A model generated the notes under the pieces. The model ran no database searches. It had not been told where the DNA came from and worked only from the letters and a program-made list of their open reading frames with translations. Position numbers and translations under genes: made by a program. A stretch of DNA of 64,000 bases from Planctomycetota bacterium (GTDB lineage: Bacteria > Planctomycetota > UBA8742 > UBA2392): positions 34,321 through 98,320 of the forward strand of contig JABARW010000030.1 in NCBI GenBank assembly GCA_019186845.1, given 5' to 3'. The stretch's first letter is position 1; every line of letters starts with the position of its first letter. Positions 1 to 8,571 of this stretch are shown here, one piece after another.

Positions 1-488
1 TCGAGGCGCTGATGAAGCTGCACAAGGACGATCACGTGCTGATCATCGCGCAGTATCTCGACCAGCTCCACGCCATCTCGGAGCGGTTCAACATACCGGT
101 GATCGAAGGCAAAACGCCCGTGAAGCGGCGTGAAGAACTCTACGCCAAGTTCCGCACCGGCGAGGTCAACCCGCTGCTCGTGAGCAAGGTCGGCAACTTC
201 GCCATTGACCTGCCCGAGGCCAACGTCCTGATCCAGCTTTCCGGCACGTTTGGCTCGCGGCAGGAAGAGGCCCAGCGTCTGGGGCGCATTCTGCGTCCCT
301 ATGGCGACAACCTGGCCCACTTCTACACCATCGTCACGCGCGAAACGCGGGACCAGGATTTCGGCGCCAAGCGGCAGCTCTTCCTGGTGGAGCAGGGCTA
401 CCACTATCGGGTCGTGGACGCCGAAGACGTAATCGAGGGCCGCATGGCGGTGGATCGACGCACGGTGGGTGCAGGGAGCGAGGCATGA
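1..488 (+). CDS. XPB/Rad25-like DNA repair helicase, C-terminal part (5' end outside window)
   Basis: The frame is open to the left edge, so only about 162 C-terminal residues are visible. They form the second RecA-like lobe of a superfamily 2 helicase of the XPB type. The stretch LLVSKVGNFAIDLPEANVLI corresponds to motif V, and EAQRLGRILRP is motif VI with its arginine finger. Bacterial XPB homologues are ATP-driven 3'-5' DNA helicases thought to act in repair. The stop overlaps the ATG of the next gene (ATGA), implying translational coupling. The ATPase lobe lies outside the window. Confidence 0.85.
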   Translation, partial: EALMKLHKDDHVLIIAQYLDQLHAISERFNIPVIEGKTPVKRREELYAKFRTGEVNPLLVSKVGNFAIDLPEANVLIQLSGTFGSRQEEAQRLGRILRPYGDNLAHFYTIVTRETRDQDFGAKRQLFLVEQGYHYRVVDAEDVIEGRMAVDRRTVGAGSEA

Positions 489-682
489 AGTTCCATCTGC
501 ACGTCGGGGTGATCGAGACCAGTGATGAAGCGACGCTGGAGGAGCTGCTGGCCGTGACCAGGCTGGGGCCGCGGGTGCTGGCGCGTGTGGCGCCCAATGT
601 CGCCATCCTGGAGCGCGAAGATGCCCAGAGCGCTCTGGAAGAGCTGGAGAAACGGGGCCTCCATCCCAAGGTCAGCAAGTGA
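485..682 (+). CDS. Small hypothetical protein (65 aa) in the helicase operon
   Basis: A short acidic protein of 65 residues with no signal peptide or membrane segment and no family I recognise. It has a plausible beta-alpha-beta-alpha pattern: HLHVGVIE, a helix DEATLEELLAVTRLG, a strand RVAPNVAILE, and a helix DAQSALEELEKRG. Both borders are 4-nt overlaps: ATGA with the helicase gene upstream and GTGA with the helicase-associated gene downstream. The tight coupling suggests it is a real component of a helicase module. Function is unknown. Confidence 0.6.
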   Translation: MKFHLHVGVIETSDEATLEELLAVTRLGPRVLARVAPNVAILEREDAQSALEELEKRGLHPKVSK

Positions 683-1008
683 GCCGCACCACGGGACAAC
701 TTCAGGGTTACCGCGCCGGCGAGCTGGACCTGCTTGGCGTGCTGGAAACCGCCATTGCCCAGAACCCCCGCCTGCTCAAGGGCGGACTGCCCAACCTCGC
801 GTTTTTCAAGGCAGCCAACGAAGCGCTGCTGGAGCCGGACACCGCCGATGACGGGCGCGGCTTTCCCCAGGTGGAATTCTGGCTGGCGCTGGCGCGGGGC
901 GCGGGCTTGCTGGCGGCCCGCGAAGGCCGCCTTGAGCCCACGGCAGCCGCCGACCGGTTCTTCGCGCAGCCCTTTGCTCAGCGCAGGGCGGCCTTGCGCG
1001 AGGCCTAG
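679..1008 (+). pseudogene. N-terminal part of helicase-associated protein, ended by in-frame TAG
   Basis: The gene starts with GTG, overlapping the previous stop (GTGA). It reads 109 codons to a TAG at 1006-1008. The same frame then stays open without interruption through 1009-2397, so the TAG splits what looks like one 572-codon gene. The codons from 1009 to 1056 continue protein-like sequence (LTCAELNELTFAPDLELPG). Possible explanations are a nonsense mutation (CAG or TGG to TAG), a sequencing error, or readthrough. This fragment shows no domain I can name by itself. Confidence 0.55.
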
Positions 1009-1056
1009 CTGACGTGCGCTGAACTGAACGAACTTACGTTTGCCCCTGACCTGGAA

Positions 1057-2397
1057 TTGCCGGGGCTCAAGAAACTGCGCACCGTGGATGTCGTGAGCGA
1101 CGTGCCGCCGCCGCAGCGCGTTCAGGACATGAGGCGCGGCGTCGTGCGCCTGTTGAGAGAAATCAGCGCAGAAACAGCCCTTTCCTCACTGCTGACTCTG
1201 GCCGAAGCCCGCCTGCGCGACGTGCTGATTGACCATTCAGATGACGCGAGCTGGCGCCATGTCTTTTATCGCGGCATCCGCGAGCGCGGAGCCGCCGAGG
1301 ACCTCGAGCGGGCAGGTCGCTGGCGCCAGGTGGAGGGCGCGTTCATCCGTGTGCTGTGTGAGTTGCCCCTGAGCCGTCTGGGCTACGTGGCTTGGGACGG
1401 TTCACGGGCCACCCTGGAAGCGCTGGATGAGCCTGTAGCCGAAAGCGCGGCTGAAGTTGTGGTGCAGCCCAACTTCGAGGTCGTGGTGCTGGGGGAGGCG
1501 CCCGACACCGCCCAGGTGTGGCGCCTGGCCCGGTTCACCGAGCCCGTGCCCGGCCGCCGCGTGCGCAAGTACCAGCTTGAAAAGAAGCGCTTTGCCGAGG
1601 CGCTGGGCCGCGGCCAGAACGCGCAGGAACTGGTGGCGCTGCTGGCCTCCATGTCGCGCACGCCGCTGCCGCAGAACGTGAAGTTCTCCCTGGACGACTG
1701 GGGCCAGCTGACCGAGCGCATCCGCATCTGGCCCGACGCTCTGTTTGTCGAGGCCGAGGGCGTGGAGAATCTCTCCGACACCCTGCCCGCTGCGCTGGTC
1801 GAGAAGCTGGGCCTGGTGCCGCTTGGCGGCGGTCATCGCGCCTGCCCGGCACCTGACATCGCCGCCCTGCGGGCGCTCATGCCGGCGCGCCGTGCCCTGT
1901 TTGATTATTCGCGCGCACTGCCGCGCGTCATGCGTCCTGCGAGGGGGCTGGAGATTGAGGCGCCGCGCGAAACGCTGCATTTCCGCGCGCGCCAGGTGCT
2001 GGCGCTGCTGACCCGTCAGGAGGGGGCCGACCGCTATCTGCTGGACCCTGAAAGGGTCGCCAAGGCCGCGCCGGGTCTTGGCGCGCGGGAACTTCGCGGG
2101 CGCCTGGAAAGCGCCCTGACGGAGGAACTCTCGCCCCAGCTCGCGCTTGCGCTGCGCTCCTGGAGTGGCGAGTTCGGCAGCGTGTTCGTGGGTCAGGCTG
2201 AGTTGCTGTTGTGCGACGACCTCGACCAGGCCAGGGCGCTCGCCCTGCAGCCCGAATTCAGCGCCTGGGTGGAGCGGCAGCTTTCCACCTCGGCGTTTCT
2301 GCTGCGGCCCGGGGCCGGCGAGCGCGTACGCGCCTTTCTCAAGCTCCTGGGGCCGGGCACAGTCAGGTCTTCCCTGACGGGGCGGGCCAAGCCATGA
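1057..2397 (+). CDS. XPB/Ssl2-type helicase-associated domain protein (C-terminal part of split gene)
   Basis: The first usable start after the in-frame TAG is the TTG at 1057, giving 446 residues; the frame is open from 1009. A central segment with VVVQPNFEVVVLGEAPDTAQ and then KYQLEKKRFAEALGRG resembles the helicase-associated (Helicase_C_3-like) domain found beside bacterial XPB helicases, so it probably works with the helicase upstream. The TTG has no clear Shine-Dalgarno sequence, so independent translation is doubtful. Its stop overlaps the next ATG (ATGA at 2394-2397), which suggests translation once ran through the whole gene. Confidence 0.65.
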   Translation: MPGLKKLRTVDVVSDVPPPQRVQDMRRGVVRLLREISAETALSSLLTLAEARLRDVLIDHSDDASWRHVFYRGIRERGAAEDLERAGRWRQVEGAFIRVLCELPLSRLGYVAWDGSRATLEALDEPVAESAAEVVVQPNFEVVVLGEAPDTAQVWRLARFTEPVPGRRVRKYQLEKKRFAEALGRGQNAQELVALLASMSRTPLPQNVKFSLDDWGQLTERIRIWPDALFVEAEGVENLSDTLPAALVEKLGLVPLGGGHRACPAPDIAALRALMPARRALFDYSRALPRVMRPARGLEIEAPRETLHFRARQVLALLTRQEGADRYLLDPERVAKAAPGLGARELRGRLESALTEELSPQLALALRSWSGEFGSVFVGQAELLLCDDLDQARALALQPEFSAWVERQLSTSAFLLRPGAGERVRAFLKLLGPGTVRSSLTGRAKP

Positions 2398-3815
2398 ACG
2401 CGACCTTGCGGCGCCTGGCCCTGATCCTGCTCCTGCTGCCCGCCGGCTGTATCGTTCCCGGCGCACCGGACGAAAGCGACCTCAACGCCGTCGACGACAA
2501 CGCCGTGGTGCTGGTGGATCGCATCAAGGACAAGCCCACCGACCTCGAAGCTCACGCCGACCTTCTGCGCCTCCAAATCCAGCGCGGCGATGCCGAAGGC
2601 GCGCGCGGCACCGTGGAACATGCGATGTTCCACAATCCCGGAGACTTCAGGGCGCCCCTGCTCGCCGCCCAGTTCTACCGCTGGCAACTGGACCTCATCA
2701 CGGCCGAGAAGATGCTGCTGAAGTCCCGTGATCTTGCTCCCGCCGCCGTGGAGCCGCGAATTGCCCTGGCCGCGCTTTACAGCGAGTGCGCGCTTGAGGA
2801 GCAGGAACTGCAGCAGCGCCGCATCGTGACCGAACTCGCCGAGGCCGCCTTCCGCGCCGAGTTCGAACTCGATTATGCCTACGCCCTTTCCCATGCGGGC
2901 AGGCCCGCAGAGGCTGCCCAGGCCGCCCGCCGCGTTGTGGATGCCGCGGGCGCGGGCAAGGCGCGGGCCCGAGCCTGGATTTTGCTGGCGCAACTGGCGC
3001 TGGACGCCGGAGACGAAGCAGCCTGCCTGACAGCGGCCCTGGAGGCGCGCAAGGCCGACATGCGCGAGCGCGGCCCGCTGCGCTTTCTGGCGCGGCTGGC
3101 GGGCGCGCTGCAGAGCCCGGAGCCCCTGCTGAAGTCCTTTGATGAGGCTTTGGCGACGCAGGAGGACCCGGAGGCCCGCTTTGCGGCGCTGTTCGGGGCC
3201 TGGACGGCCTGCACGAAGCTGGCCGTGGCCGCAGGCAGGGACCCCGACGGTCAGGACGCCCACGCCTACTGGGCCCGCCTTCGCGACCTCGATCCCGGCC
3301 AGGTGGACGCTCTTTCGCGGCGCTACCAGGTGGTCAGCCTGTTGCCCACTTACACGGAAGAAACCAGCGCTGTGAAGCAGATGATCGAGGAGCAGCGCGT
3401 GGGCCTGCCGGCGAAGGTTCAGAGCCTTGACCGTCTCATGCTGCTATGGCGCGCCGAGGATTGCCTTCGACTTGGGGCCGCGCGTCCCAGCATTGCCGCC
3501 CTGCGCGCGCTGGAGAAGGCCGAACCCGCCCTGCCGGGCCTGCGGCTGATGCTGGCCACGGCCCTGTTTGTCGCCCGCCAGGACGGCCCGTGCCGGGACC
3601 TCCTGGCTTCATTGCTGGCTGAAGCAAAGGCCGAGCCGGACGAACTCATGGCGTTGCAGTGGCAACTCGACCTGAGGGCGGGCAAGGCGCCGGAGCTAGC
3701 CCGCGCGCTGGAGGCCCGGGGCGAGCAGACCACACAGGCCGCCCTCTGGACGCTGGCTGTGGCGCGCTTGCACACCTATCGCCGCGGCGAGGGCAAGGCC
3801 GGAGGCGGCAAGTAG
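2394..3815 (+). CDS. TPR-like lipoprotein
   Basis: The start is the ATG that overlaps the previous stop, giving 473 residues. Residues 1-19 are a lipoprotein signal: a short basic start, a hydrophobic run LALILLLLP, and a lipobox PAGC with Cys19. The rest is Ala/Leu-rich and helical with repeated pairs of helices of TPR type (for example residues 40-260), so it is likely a membrane-anchored scaffold. A surface lipoprotein translationally coupled to helicase genes is unexpected; nothing in the sequence explains the link. The exact family is not recognised. Confidence 0.7.
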   Translation: MNATLRRLALILLLLPAGCIVPGAPDESDLNAVDDNAVVLVDRIKDKPTDLEAHADLLRLQIQRGDAEGARGTVEHAMFHNPGDFRAPLLAAQFYRWQLDLITAEKMLLKSRDLAPAAVEPRIALAALYSECALEEQELQQRRIVTELAEAAFRAEFELDYAYALSHAGRPAEAAQAARRVVDAAGAGKARARAWILLAQLALDAGDEAACLTAALEARKADMRERGPLRFLARLAGALQSPEPLLKSFDEALATQEDPEARFAALFGAWTACTKLAVAAGRDPDGQDAHAYWARLRDLDPGQVDALSRRYQVVSLLPTYTEETSAVKQMIEEQRVGLPAKVQSLDRLMLLWRAEDCLRLGAARPSIAALRALEKAEPALPGLRLMLATALFVARQDGPCRDLLASLLAEAKAEPDELMALQWQLDLRAGKAPELARALEARGEQTTQAALWTLAVARLHTYRRGEGKAGGGK

Positions 3816-3816
3816 C

Positions 3817-4212
3817 CTACTTGAAAGCCCCTTCAAAGCGTTCGGCCCGCACGGGCTCGTGCTGCTCATTGAGCCACACGCCCACGATGTCAAAGCGCAG
3901 GGGGCCATGCATCTGGTGGCGAGGCAGGAGGCGCCTGGCCGTCTTGACCACCTGGCGTTGTTTGCGGCGATTCACGGCTTCGCGTGGTGCGACGAGGCCT
4001 CCTTCCTGGCGGGCGCGGACCTCGACCACGACGATGCCGTCAAAGCCCTTCTGACGTCCGACGAGGTCGATCTCGCCCCTTTCATCGCTGAGATTGCGCA
4101 TGAGCAGGGTAAAGCCCTGCCGGCGCAGGAACTCGAGGGCGAAGTCCTCGGCCAGGTCGCCCCGGGCGCGGGTGGCGGACGCGCCGCGCCGCAAGGGGCG
4201 GAGGCGGGCCAT
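3817..4212 (-). CDS. yraN: YraN/UPF0102 family endonuclease-like protein
   Basis: 131 residues from the ATG at 4212; a GTG at 4254 would add 14 residues. The fold is nuclease-like: GDLAEDFALEFLRRQGF, then RGEIDLVGR, then VVVEVRAR, giving the E...GEIDL...EVR pattern of the PD-(D/E)XK superfamily to which YraN belongs. The biochemical role of the family is unsettled; a Holliday-junction or nuclease role has been suggested. It lies just past the rplS terminator and converges with the lipoprotein gene on the other strand, separated by one base. Confidence 0.85.
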   Translation of the reverse strand: MARLRPLRRGASATRARGDLAEDFALEFLRRQGFTLLMRNLSDERGEIDLVGRQKGFDGIVVVEVRARQEGGLVAPREAVNRRKQRQVVKTARRLLPRHQMHGPLRFDIVGVWLNEQHEPVRAERFEGAFK

Positions 4213-4300
4213 GACTTCATCCCAGACGGACTCGATCAGTTCGAGCAGAAACACGGCGGCATTATCGCCCGTCCCCGCCTGATTTCCACAGAGCGAACCA

Positions 4301-4330
4301 ACGAAAAGGCCCGCCGCAAGGCGGCGGGCC
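4301..4330 (-). terminator. Rho-independent terminator after rplS
   Basis: A perfect 10-bp GC stem (GGCCCGCCGC at 4308-4317 with its complement at 4321-4330) and a 3-nt loop. On the - strand it is followed by TTTTCGT. It sits 19 nt after the rplS stop and probably ends the long ribosomal-protein transcript. Confidence 0.85.
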
Positions 4331-4348
4331 CGGGGTACAAGGGCGAAA

Positions 4349-4900
4349 CTACTTCTTGGCTTCGCCGACGCCGGCCTTAGCGGCAGCCTTGGCGGCAGCT
4401 TCTGCCTTGGCCTTGGCCTTGGCTTCGCGCTTGGCGCGTGAAGCCTGGGCCTGCTTCTCCTTCGCGGCGGCCTCTTCCTTGGCGACCTGCTCGGCCTCTT
4501 CGGCCGTGAGCTTCTTGACGCGCGATTCGTCCACCTTGCCGAGGTGCTCGGCGTTGAGCTTTTCCTCGACGCGCTGGGCCTTGCCCACGCGCTTGCGCAG
4601 GTAGAAGAGCTTGGCGCGGCGGACCTTGCCCGCGCGCTTGACCTCAATGCTCACGACATTGGGGCTGTGAAGGGGGAACGTGCGCTCGACGCCCTCGCCG
4701 TCCACGATGCGGCGCACGGCGAAAGTCTCGCGCAGGCCGCCGCCCCGGCGGGACACAACGATGCCGCTGAAAAGCTGAATGCGCTCCTTGTCACCTTCCT
4801 TGATGCGCACACCGACATCGACCGTGTCGCCGACGTTGAACTGCGGCAGGCTGGTCTTCTTGATTTCTCTGGCTTCAAAAGGCTTGGCAAAGCTGCTCAT
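4349..4900 (-). CDS. rplS: Ribosomal protein bL19 with long C-terminal tail
   Basis: 183 residues against about 115 for typical L19. The core (residues 1-115) has the L19 hallmarks: [47 protein letters not shown] and [12 protein letters not shown]. It binds at the 30S-50S interface. The extra 65 or so C-terminal residues are Ala/Lys/Glu-rich and predicted helical (repeats of KAKA and AAKA), a tail type seen on other proteins in this window. It follows trmD as in many bacteria, but rpsP and rimM are not beside it. Confidence 0.95.
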   Translation of the reverse strand: MSSFAKPFEAREIKKTSLPQFNVGDTVDVGVRIKEGDKERIQLFSGIVVSRRGGGLRETFAVRRIVDGEGVERTFPLHSPNVVSIEVKRAGKVRRAKLFYLRKRVGKAQRVEEKLNAEHLGKVDESRVKKLTAEEAEQVAKEEAAAKEKQAQASRAKREAKAKAKAEAAAKAAAKAGVGEAKK

Positions 4901-4972
4901 GGTTTTACTCGCTTCAGGCCCCCAAGGGGCGGTTCTTGATCATCTCTGCTGCACGTCGCCGCAACTCCGGAC

Positions 4973-5662
4973 TCAAGGTTGCAGCAGGTCCGGACGGCGC
5001 TGCTGCGTTCTCTTCAGCGCCTGCTCGTGGCGCCACTTCGCTATCTCCGCGTGGTGCCCACCCAACAACACCTCCGGCACCTTCATGCCCTCGAACTCGG
5101 AGGGGCGCGTGTACTGCGGATACTCCAGGCGCCGCCCTTCAAACGCGGGCCCAAAACTCTCTTCCAGGGTGCTGGCATCATCGCCAAGCACGCCGGGCAG
5201 CAGCCGCACCACCGCATCAACAATCACCAGCGCCGCCAGCTCACCGCCCGAGAGAACGAAATCCCCGATGCTGATCTCGTCCCACGCAAAGCCCTCCCGG
5301 ATGCGCTCGTCAAAACCCTCGTAGCGCCCGCACAGCATCAAAAGGCGCGGCTTGAGAGCCAGTTCCCGCGCGACGCCCTGGTTGAACACCCGACCTTGCG
5401 GGGTCAGCAGCACCAGGTGAGCCGGCGGGCCCTGCCCCTGCACATCCCGTACGGCCTTAAACAGCGGCTCGCACTTGAGCACCATGCCCGGCCCGCCTCC
5501 GTACGGACGGTCGTCCACACTCTGGTGCACGCCCGTGGCGTAGTCGCGGAAGTTCGTGACGCGGTACTCGGCTGCGCCCCGCTCCGCGGCGATGCGTGGG
5601 ATGCTCTCGGACAGGCAGGCATGCACCATCGCCGGAAACAGGGTAAGGATGTCAAAGCGCAT
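4973..5662 (-). CDS. trmD: tRNA (guanine-37-N1)-methyltransferase TrmD
   Basis: 229 residues, normal length. It transfers a methyl group from SAM to G37 of tRNAs with G36, preventing frameshifts. Trefoil-knot SPOUT signatures are present: [37 protein letters not shown], and [12 protein letters not shown]. The start [10 protein letters not shown] is typical. It lies between rplQ and rplS; both spacers are under 80 nt, so it is probably cotranscribed with the alpha operon end. Confidence 0.97.
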   Translation of the reverse strand: MRFDILTLFPAMVHACLSESIPRIAAERGAAEYRVTNFRDYATGVHQSVDDRPYGGGPGMVLKCEPLFKAVRDVQGQGPPAHLVLLTPQGRVFNQGVARELALKPRLLMLCGRYEGFDERIREGFAWDEISIGDFVLSGGELAALVIVDAVVRLLPGVLGDDASTLEESFGPAFEGRRLEYPQYTRPSEFEGMKVPEVLLGGHHAEIAKWRHEQALKRTQQRRPDLLQP

Positions 5663-5737
5663 ACGCGCGCCTCGCTTCCGGCGGTTCGCTGATCGCGCCT
5701 TGCTTTTCGCGAGCAGCGATCCGCAAGCCGCAAGCCG

Positions 5738-6244
5738 CTACTTCTTCTCTTCGACCTTCGTCCACTTCGACTCCACCAGCTCAAAGATGCAGCGGCTGGC
5801 ATTGTCGCCCACGCGCTTGCGGGCCAGCTTGATGATGCGCGTGTAACCCCCGTTGCGATCCTTGTTGCGCGGGCCGATGTCCTTGATCAGTTTCTGCAGC
5901 GTGGTGTGGCCGACCACCTTCTGCTTGGTGACCTTCTCCTTGCCGTCATCGACGGTTTCAGTGGTCACCAGCGGGTTTTCCAGCTCGCGGTCGCCGATGA
6001 GCTGGGCGGCCTTGCGCAGCAGGTTGAGGCGCTTGACCTTGTTCTTGTCCGTATCCTCGGGCGTCTGAGACGCCACCTTGCCCAGGTGGATGACCTTGTC
6101 GGCCAGTGGCTTGAACTGCTTGGCCTTCTCGATTGTCGTCACAATGCGCTCATGGTCCAGGAGCGCCTTGACCATGTTCTTGCCCATGGCATGGCGGTGA
6201 GAGGGGCTGACGCCCAGCTTGCGGCCACGTTTGCGGTGTCTCAT
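5738..6244 (-). CDS. rplQ: Ribosomal protein bL17
   Basis: 168 residues. The N-terminus MRHRKRGRKLGVSPSHRHAM is a clear L17 signature, followed by LLDHERIVTTIEKAKQFKPLADKVI and the C-terminal NGGYTRIIKLARKRVGDNA. Residues 75-110 hold an insertion compared with the 120-residue E. coli protein. L17 binds 23S rRNA near the exit tunnel. It follows rpoA, as is usual for the alpha operon. Confidence 0.97.
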   Translation of the reverse strand: MRHRKRGRKLGVSPSHRHAMGKNMVKALLDHERIVTTIEKAKQFKPLADKVIHLGKVASQTPEDTDKNKVKRLNLLRKAAQLIGDRELENPLVTTETVDDGKEKVTKQKVVGHTTLQKLIKDIGPRNKDRNGGYTRIIKLARKRVGDNASRCIFELVESKWTKVEEKK

Positions 6245-6336
6245 GTTTCGTCCTTCATTTTCCGGCCGCCTGTTGCGCGTGCCGCTTGTCTGCTGCCAGT
6301 GGGGTCCTGCTTGCGCGAGGCCCCCGGTTCTCAGGT

Positions 6337-7389
6337 TCAGGCGTTGGCGCCGACTTCCTGCGCTGCGCCCTCGCCGCGCGTGGGAAGCTCGATGCCCATT
6401 TCGGCGAGGTTCATGCCGAACGCCAGGCCCATGTCCTCGATCTTCTTCTTGATTTCCTTGAGCGTCGTCTTGCCCAGGTTGCGGATCTCAAGCAGGTCGT
6501 CTTCCTTGCGGGCCACGAGGTCCGCAATGGTGTGAATGCGCTCGGCGCGCATGCAGTTGTTGGCGCGCACGTTGAGGTCGAGCTCGGTGATGGGACGCAT
6601 CAGCTTCATGCGCAGCTTCTCCACCTCGTCGCTCTTCTTGCCGGCTTCGCCCACCTTCGCGCCCTCGGCCAGGAACTGGTCCTTGAGCTCGTAGTACTGC
6701 ACAAAGGGGTTGAGGTGCTTGCGCATGATCTTGGCGGCTTCCACCAGCGCAAACTCCGGGTCCTTGGTGCCGTCCGTCCAGATTTCGATGATCAGACGGT
6801 CGTAGTTCGTCAGCTTGCCGACGCGGGTGTACTCCGTCTTGAAGCGCACGCGCGTGACGGGGCTGAACGCTGCGTCGAGGTGGATCAGGCCCAGTTCCTG
6901 CTGCCCCTGGCTGAGTTCTTCGGCCGTCACGTAGCCGCGGCCGCGCTGAACCGTCAGCTCCATCTCAAAGGCGCGATCTTCGGCGAGGTGACACAGCACC
7001 AGCTCGGGATTCAGGATTTCCAGCTCAGGGTCTTCCTTGAAGTCCGCCGCGGTGATGGCGCCCTTCTTCCGGGCGCTGAGCGTGAGGACCTTGGGGCCGT
7101 CCACGTTGAGCCGCACGCGCAGCTTCTTGATGGCCAGAATGATGAGGGGAACGTCTTCCACGATGCCCTTGGGGCTCTCGAATTCGTGGCTGACACCCTT
7201 GATGCGGACCGACGTGACCGCCGTGCCTTCAAGGCTCGAAAGCAGAATGCGGCGAAGACTGTTGCCGATGGTGGTGCCAAAGCCGCGCTCGAAAGGCTCG
7301 ACCTCGAACTTCGCGTAACGCTCGTTCTGGGATTCCTTGTCGCAGATAAGACGGTTGGGGAGCTCCAGCCCACGCCAGCGGATTCTCAT
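6337..7389 (-). CDS. rpoA: RNA polymerase alpha subunit
   Basis: 350 residues from ATG 7389, which is preceded by a GGGAG ribosome-binding site; an upstream in-frame start lacks one. The alpha-NTD shows ERGFGTTIGNSLRRILLSSL (dimerisation) and the alpha-CTD shows IHTIADLVARKEDDLLEIRN and a helix-hairpin-helix region GKTTLKEIKKKIEDMGL. Alpha nucleates beta/beta' assembly and contacts UP elements and activators. rpsD, normally just upstream, is missing, so rpoA follows rpsK directly. Confidence 0.98.
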   Translation of the reverse strand: MRIRWRGLELPNRLICDKESQNERYAKFEVEPFERGFGTTIGNSLRRILLSSLEGTAVTSVRIKGVSHEFESPKGIVEDVPLIILAIKKLRVRLNVDGPKVLTLSARKKGAITAADFKEDPELEILNPELVLCHLAEDRAFEMELTVQRGRGYVTAEELSQGQQELGLIHLDAAFSPVTRVRFKTEYTRVGKLTNYDRLIIEIWTDGTKDPEFALVEAAKIMRKHLNPFVQYYELKDQFLAEGAKVGEAGKKSDEVEKLRMKLMRPITELDLNVRANNCMRAERIHTIADLVARKEDDLLEIRNLGKTTLKEIKKKIEDMGLAFGMNLAEMGIELPTRGEGAAQEVGANA

Positions 7390-7524
7390 TCGTATTCTCC
7401 CAGGCTCTAGCTTTGCGCGGCGATCTCGGCGGGGATGTCCGCCCATCTGGTTGCCGGCAAAGGTTCCCTCTCGATGTTGAGTCTTTGACCCGTGAAGTCC
7501 GTGCCCTGCAGCCCATGCACCGTG

Positions 7525-8016
7525 CTAGACGCGACGGCGCTTCTTGGGCCGGCAGCCGTTGTGCGGCAAAGGCGTGACGTCCTCGACGCTCTTGACTTCG
7601 ATGCCGCTGGACTGAAGGCCGCGGCAGGCCGAGTCACGGCCCGCACCGGGACCCTGGACGCGGCACTCCACCTCGCGCACACCCATTTTCTTGGCCTTGT
7701 CGGCGACGTTTTCGCCGGCGCGCTGCGCGGCAAAGGGAGTGCCCTTGCGCGAGCCCTTGAAGCCCATCGAACCGGCACTGTCCCAGCACAGAGTGTCGCC
7801 GTTGAGGTCGGTGATGGTGATGATGGTGTTGTTGAAAGTGCTCTTGATGTGCGCAATGGCGCGGGGGACGTTGCGCTTGGCCTTCTTGACCTTGACCTTG
7901 GGCTCCTTGCCGCCCTCTTTGCCCGCCCCCGCGTCTTTGGCGCCGGCCGCTTCCTTGGCCGGTGCTTCCTTTACTGCTGCGGCAGCAGCCGCAGGCTTCT
8001 GTTCTTCCTTCGCCAT
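7525..8016 (-). CDS. rpsK: Ribosomal protein uS11 with N-terminal extension
   Basis: 163 residues from ATG 8016, preceded by GGAAGGAAAGAG. About 45 N-terminal residues ([19 protein letters not shown] and following) are Ala/Lys-rich and absent from ordinary S11 (about 128 aa). The core then runs [20 protein letters not shown], the G-rich loop [19 protein letters not shown], and the C-terminus [17 protein letters not shown]11 forms part of the 30S platform beside the mRNA exit. Confidence 0.97.
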   Translation of the reverse strand: MAKEEQKPAAAAAAVKEAPAKEAAGAKDAGAGKEGGKEPKVKVKKAKRNVPRAIAHIKSTFNNTIITITDLNGDTLCWDSAGSMGFKGSRKGTPFAAQRAGENVADKAKKMGVREVECRVQGPGAGRDSACRGLQSSGIEVKSVEDVTPLPHNGCRPKKRRRV

Positions 8017-8068
8017 TTCTCTCTTTCCTTCCGGATCTCCCCAGCCTGGGCTGGTCCCCGGGACAGTT

Positions 8069-8125
8069 GCACGCCAAGGCGTGCGTTGCAGCGGCAACGG
8101 GGCCCCTTGCCGTGGCAGGGGGCCC
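8069..8125 (-). other. Two adjacent hairpins in the rpsM-rpsK spacer
   Basis: Hairpin one (8069-8084) is GCACGCC AA GGCGTGC, a CUUG tetraloop in the transcript. Hairpin two (8100-8125) has stems GGGCCCC and GGGGCCC closed by a further TGCC/GGCA helix. Neither has a T-run, so attenuation, RNA stability or protein binding is more likely than termination. Confidence 0.6.
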
Positions 8126-8136
8126 TGCGTCGAAGC

Positions 8137-8517
8137 TTACTTCTTGGTCGCGAGCTTCTTGCCCGCGATGGTCTTTCTGGGGCCCTTGCGCGTGCGCGAG
8201 TTGGTGCGGGTGCGCTGGCCGCGAACCGGCAGGTTCGCGCGGTGGCGCAGGCCGCGGTAGCACTTGATGTCGCGCAGGCGGTTGATGTTCTGGGTCCGCT
8301 GGCGGCGCAGGTTACCTTCTACGACGAAGTTCTTTTCAATGAAGGCCGCGATACGGGTCAGCTCTTCGTCCGTCAGGGTCTTGCTCTGGCGCGAAGGATC
8401 CAGGCTCAGGCCTTCGCAGATCTTGCGGGCCACGCTCGGACCTACGCCGTAGATGTAACGGAAGGCGTAAGGAAGCTGCTTGTTCGGCGGAACGTCTACA
8501 CCCAGAATACGCGGCAT
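8137..8517 (-). CDS. rpsM: Ribosomal protein uS13
   Basis: 126 residues. It starts MPRILGVDVPPNKQLPYAFR, contains the helix-two-turn-helix region YIYGVGPSVARKICEGL and the C-terminal basic tail RGQRTRTNSRTRKGPRKTIAG that reaches the A and P site tRNAs. S13 forms intersubunit bridges with 23S rRNA and L5. It follows rpmJ, the usual order, and is separated from rpsK by a hairpin-rich spacer. Confidence 0.97.
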   Translation of the reverse strand: MPRILGVDVPPNKQLPYAFRYIYGVGPSVARKICEGLSLDPSRQSKTLTDEELTRIAAFIEKNFVVEGNLRRQRTQNINRLRDIKCYRGLRHRANLPVRGQRTRTNSRTRKGPRKTIAGKKLATKK

Positions 8518-8571
8518 TGCTTGCTCCGTGATTCGCGCCCTGCGGCGCGCATTGGTCCACTGTTTCGAAGA

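Noticed and set aside
4213..4647. N-terminal extension of YraN to 276 residues
   Set aside because: The extra part is the reverse frame of the L19 tail and crosses the terminator at 4308-4330.
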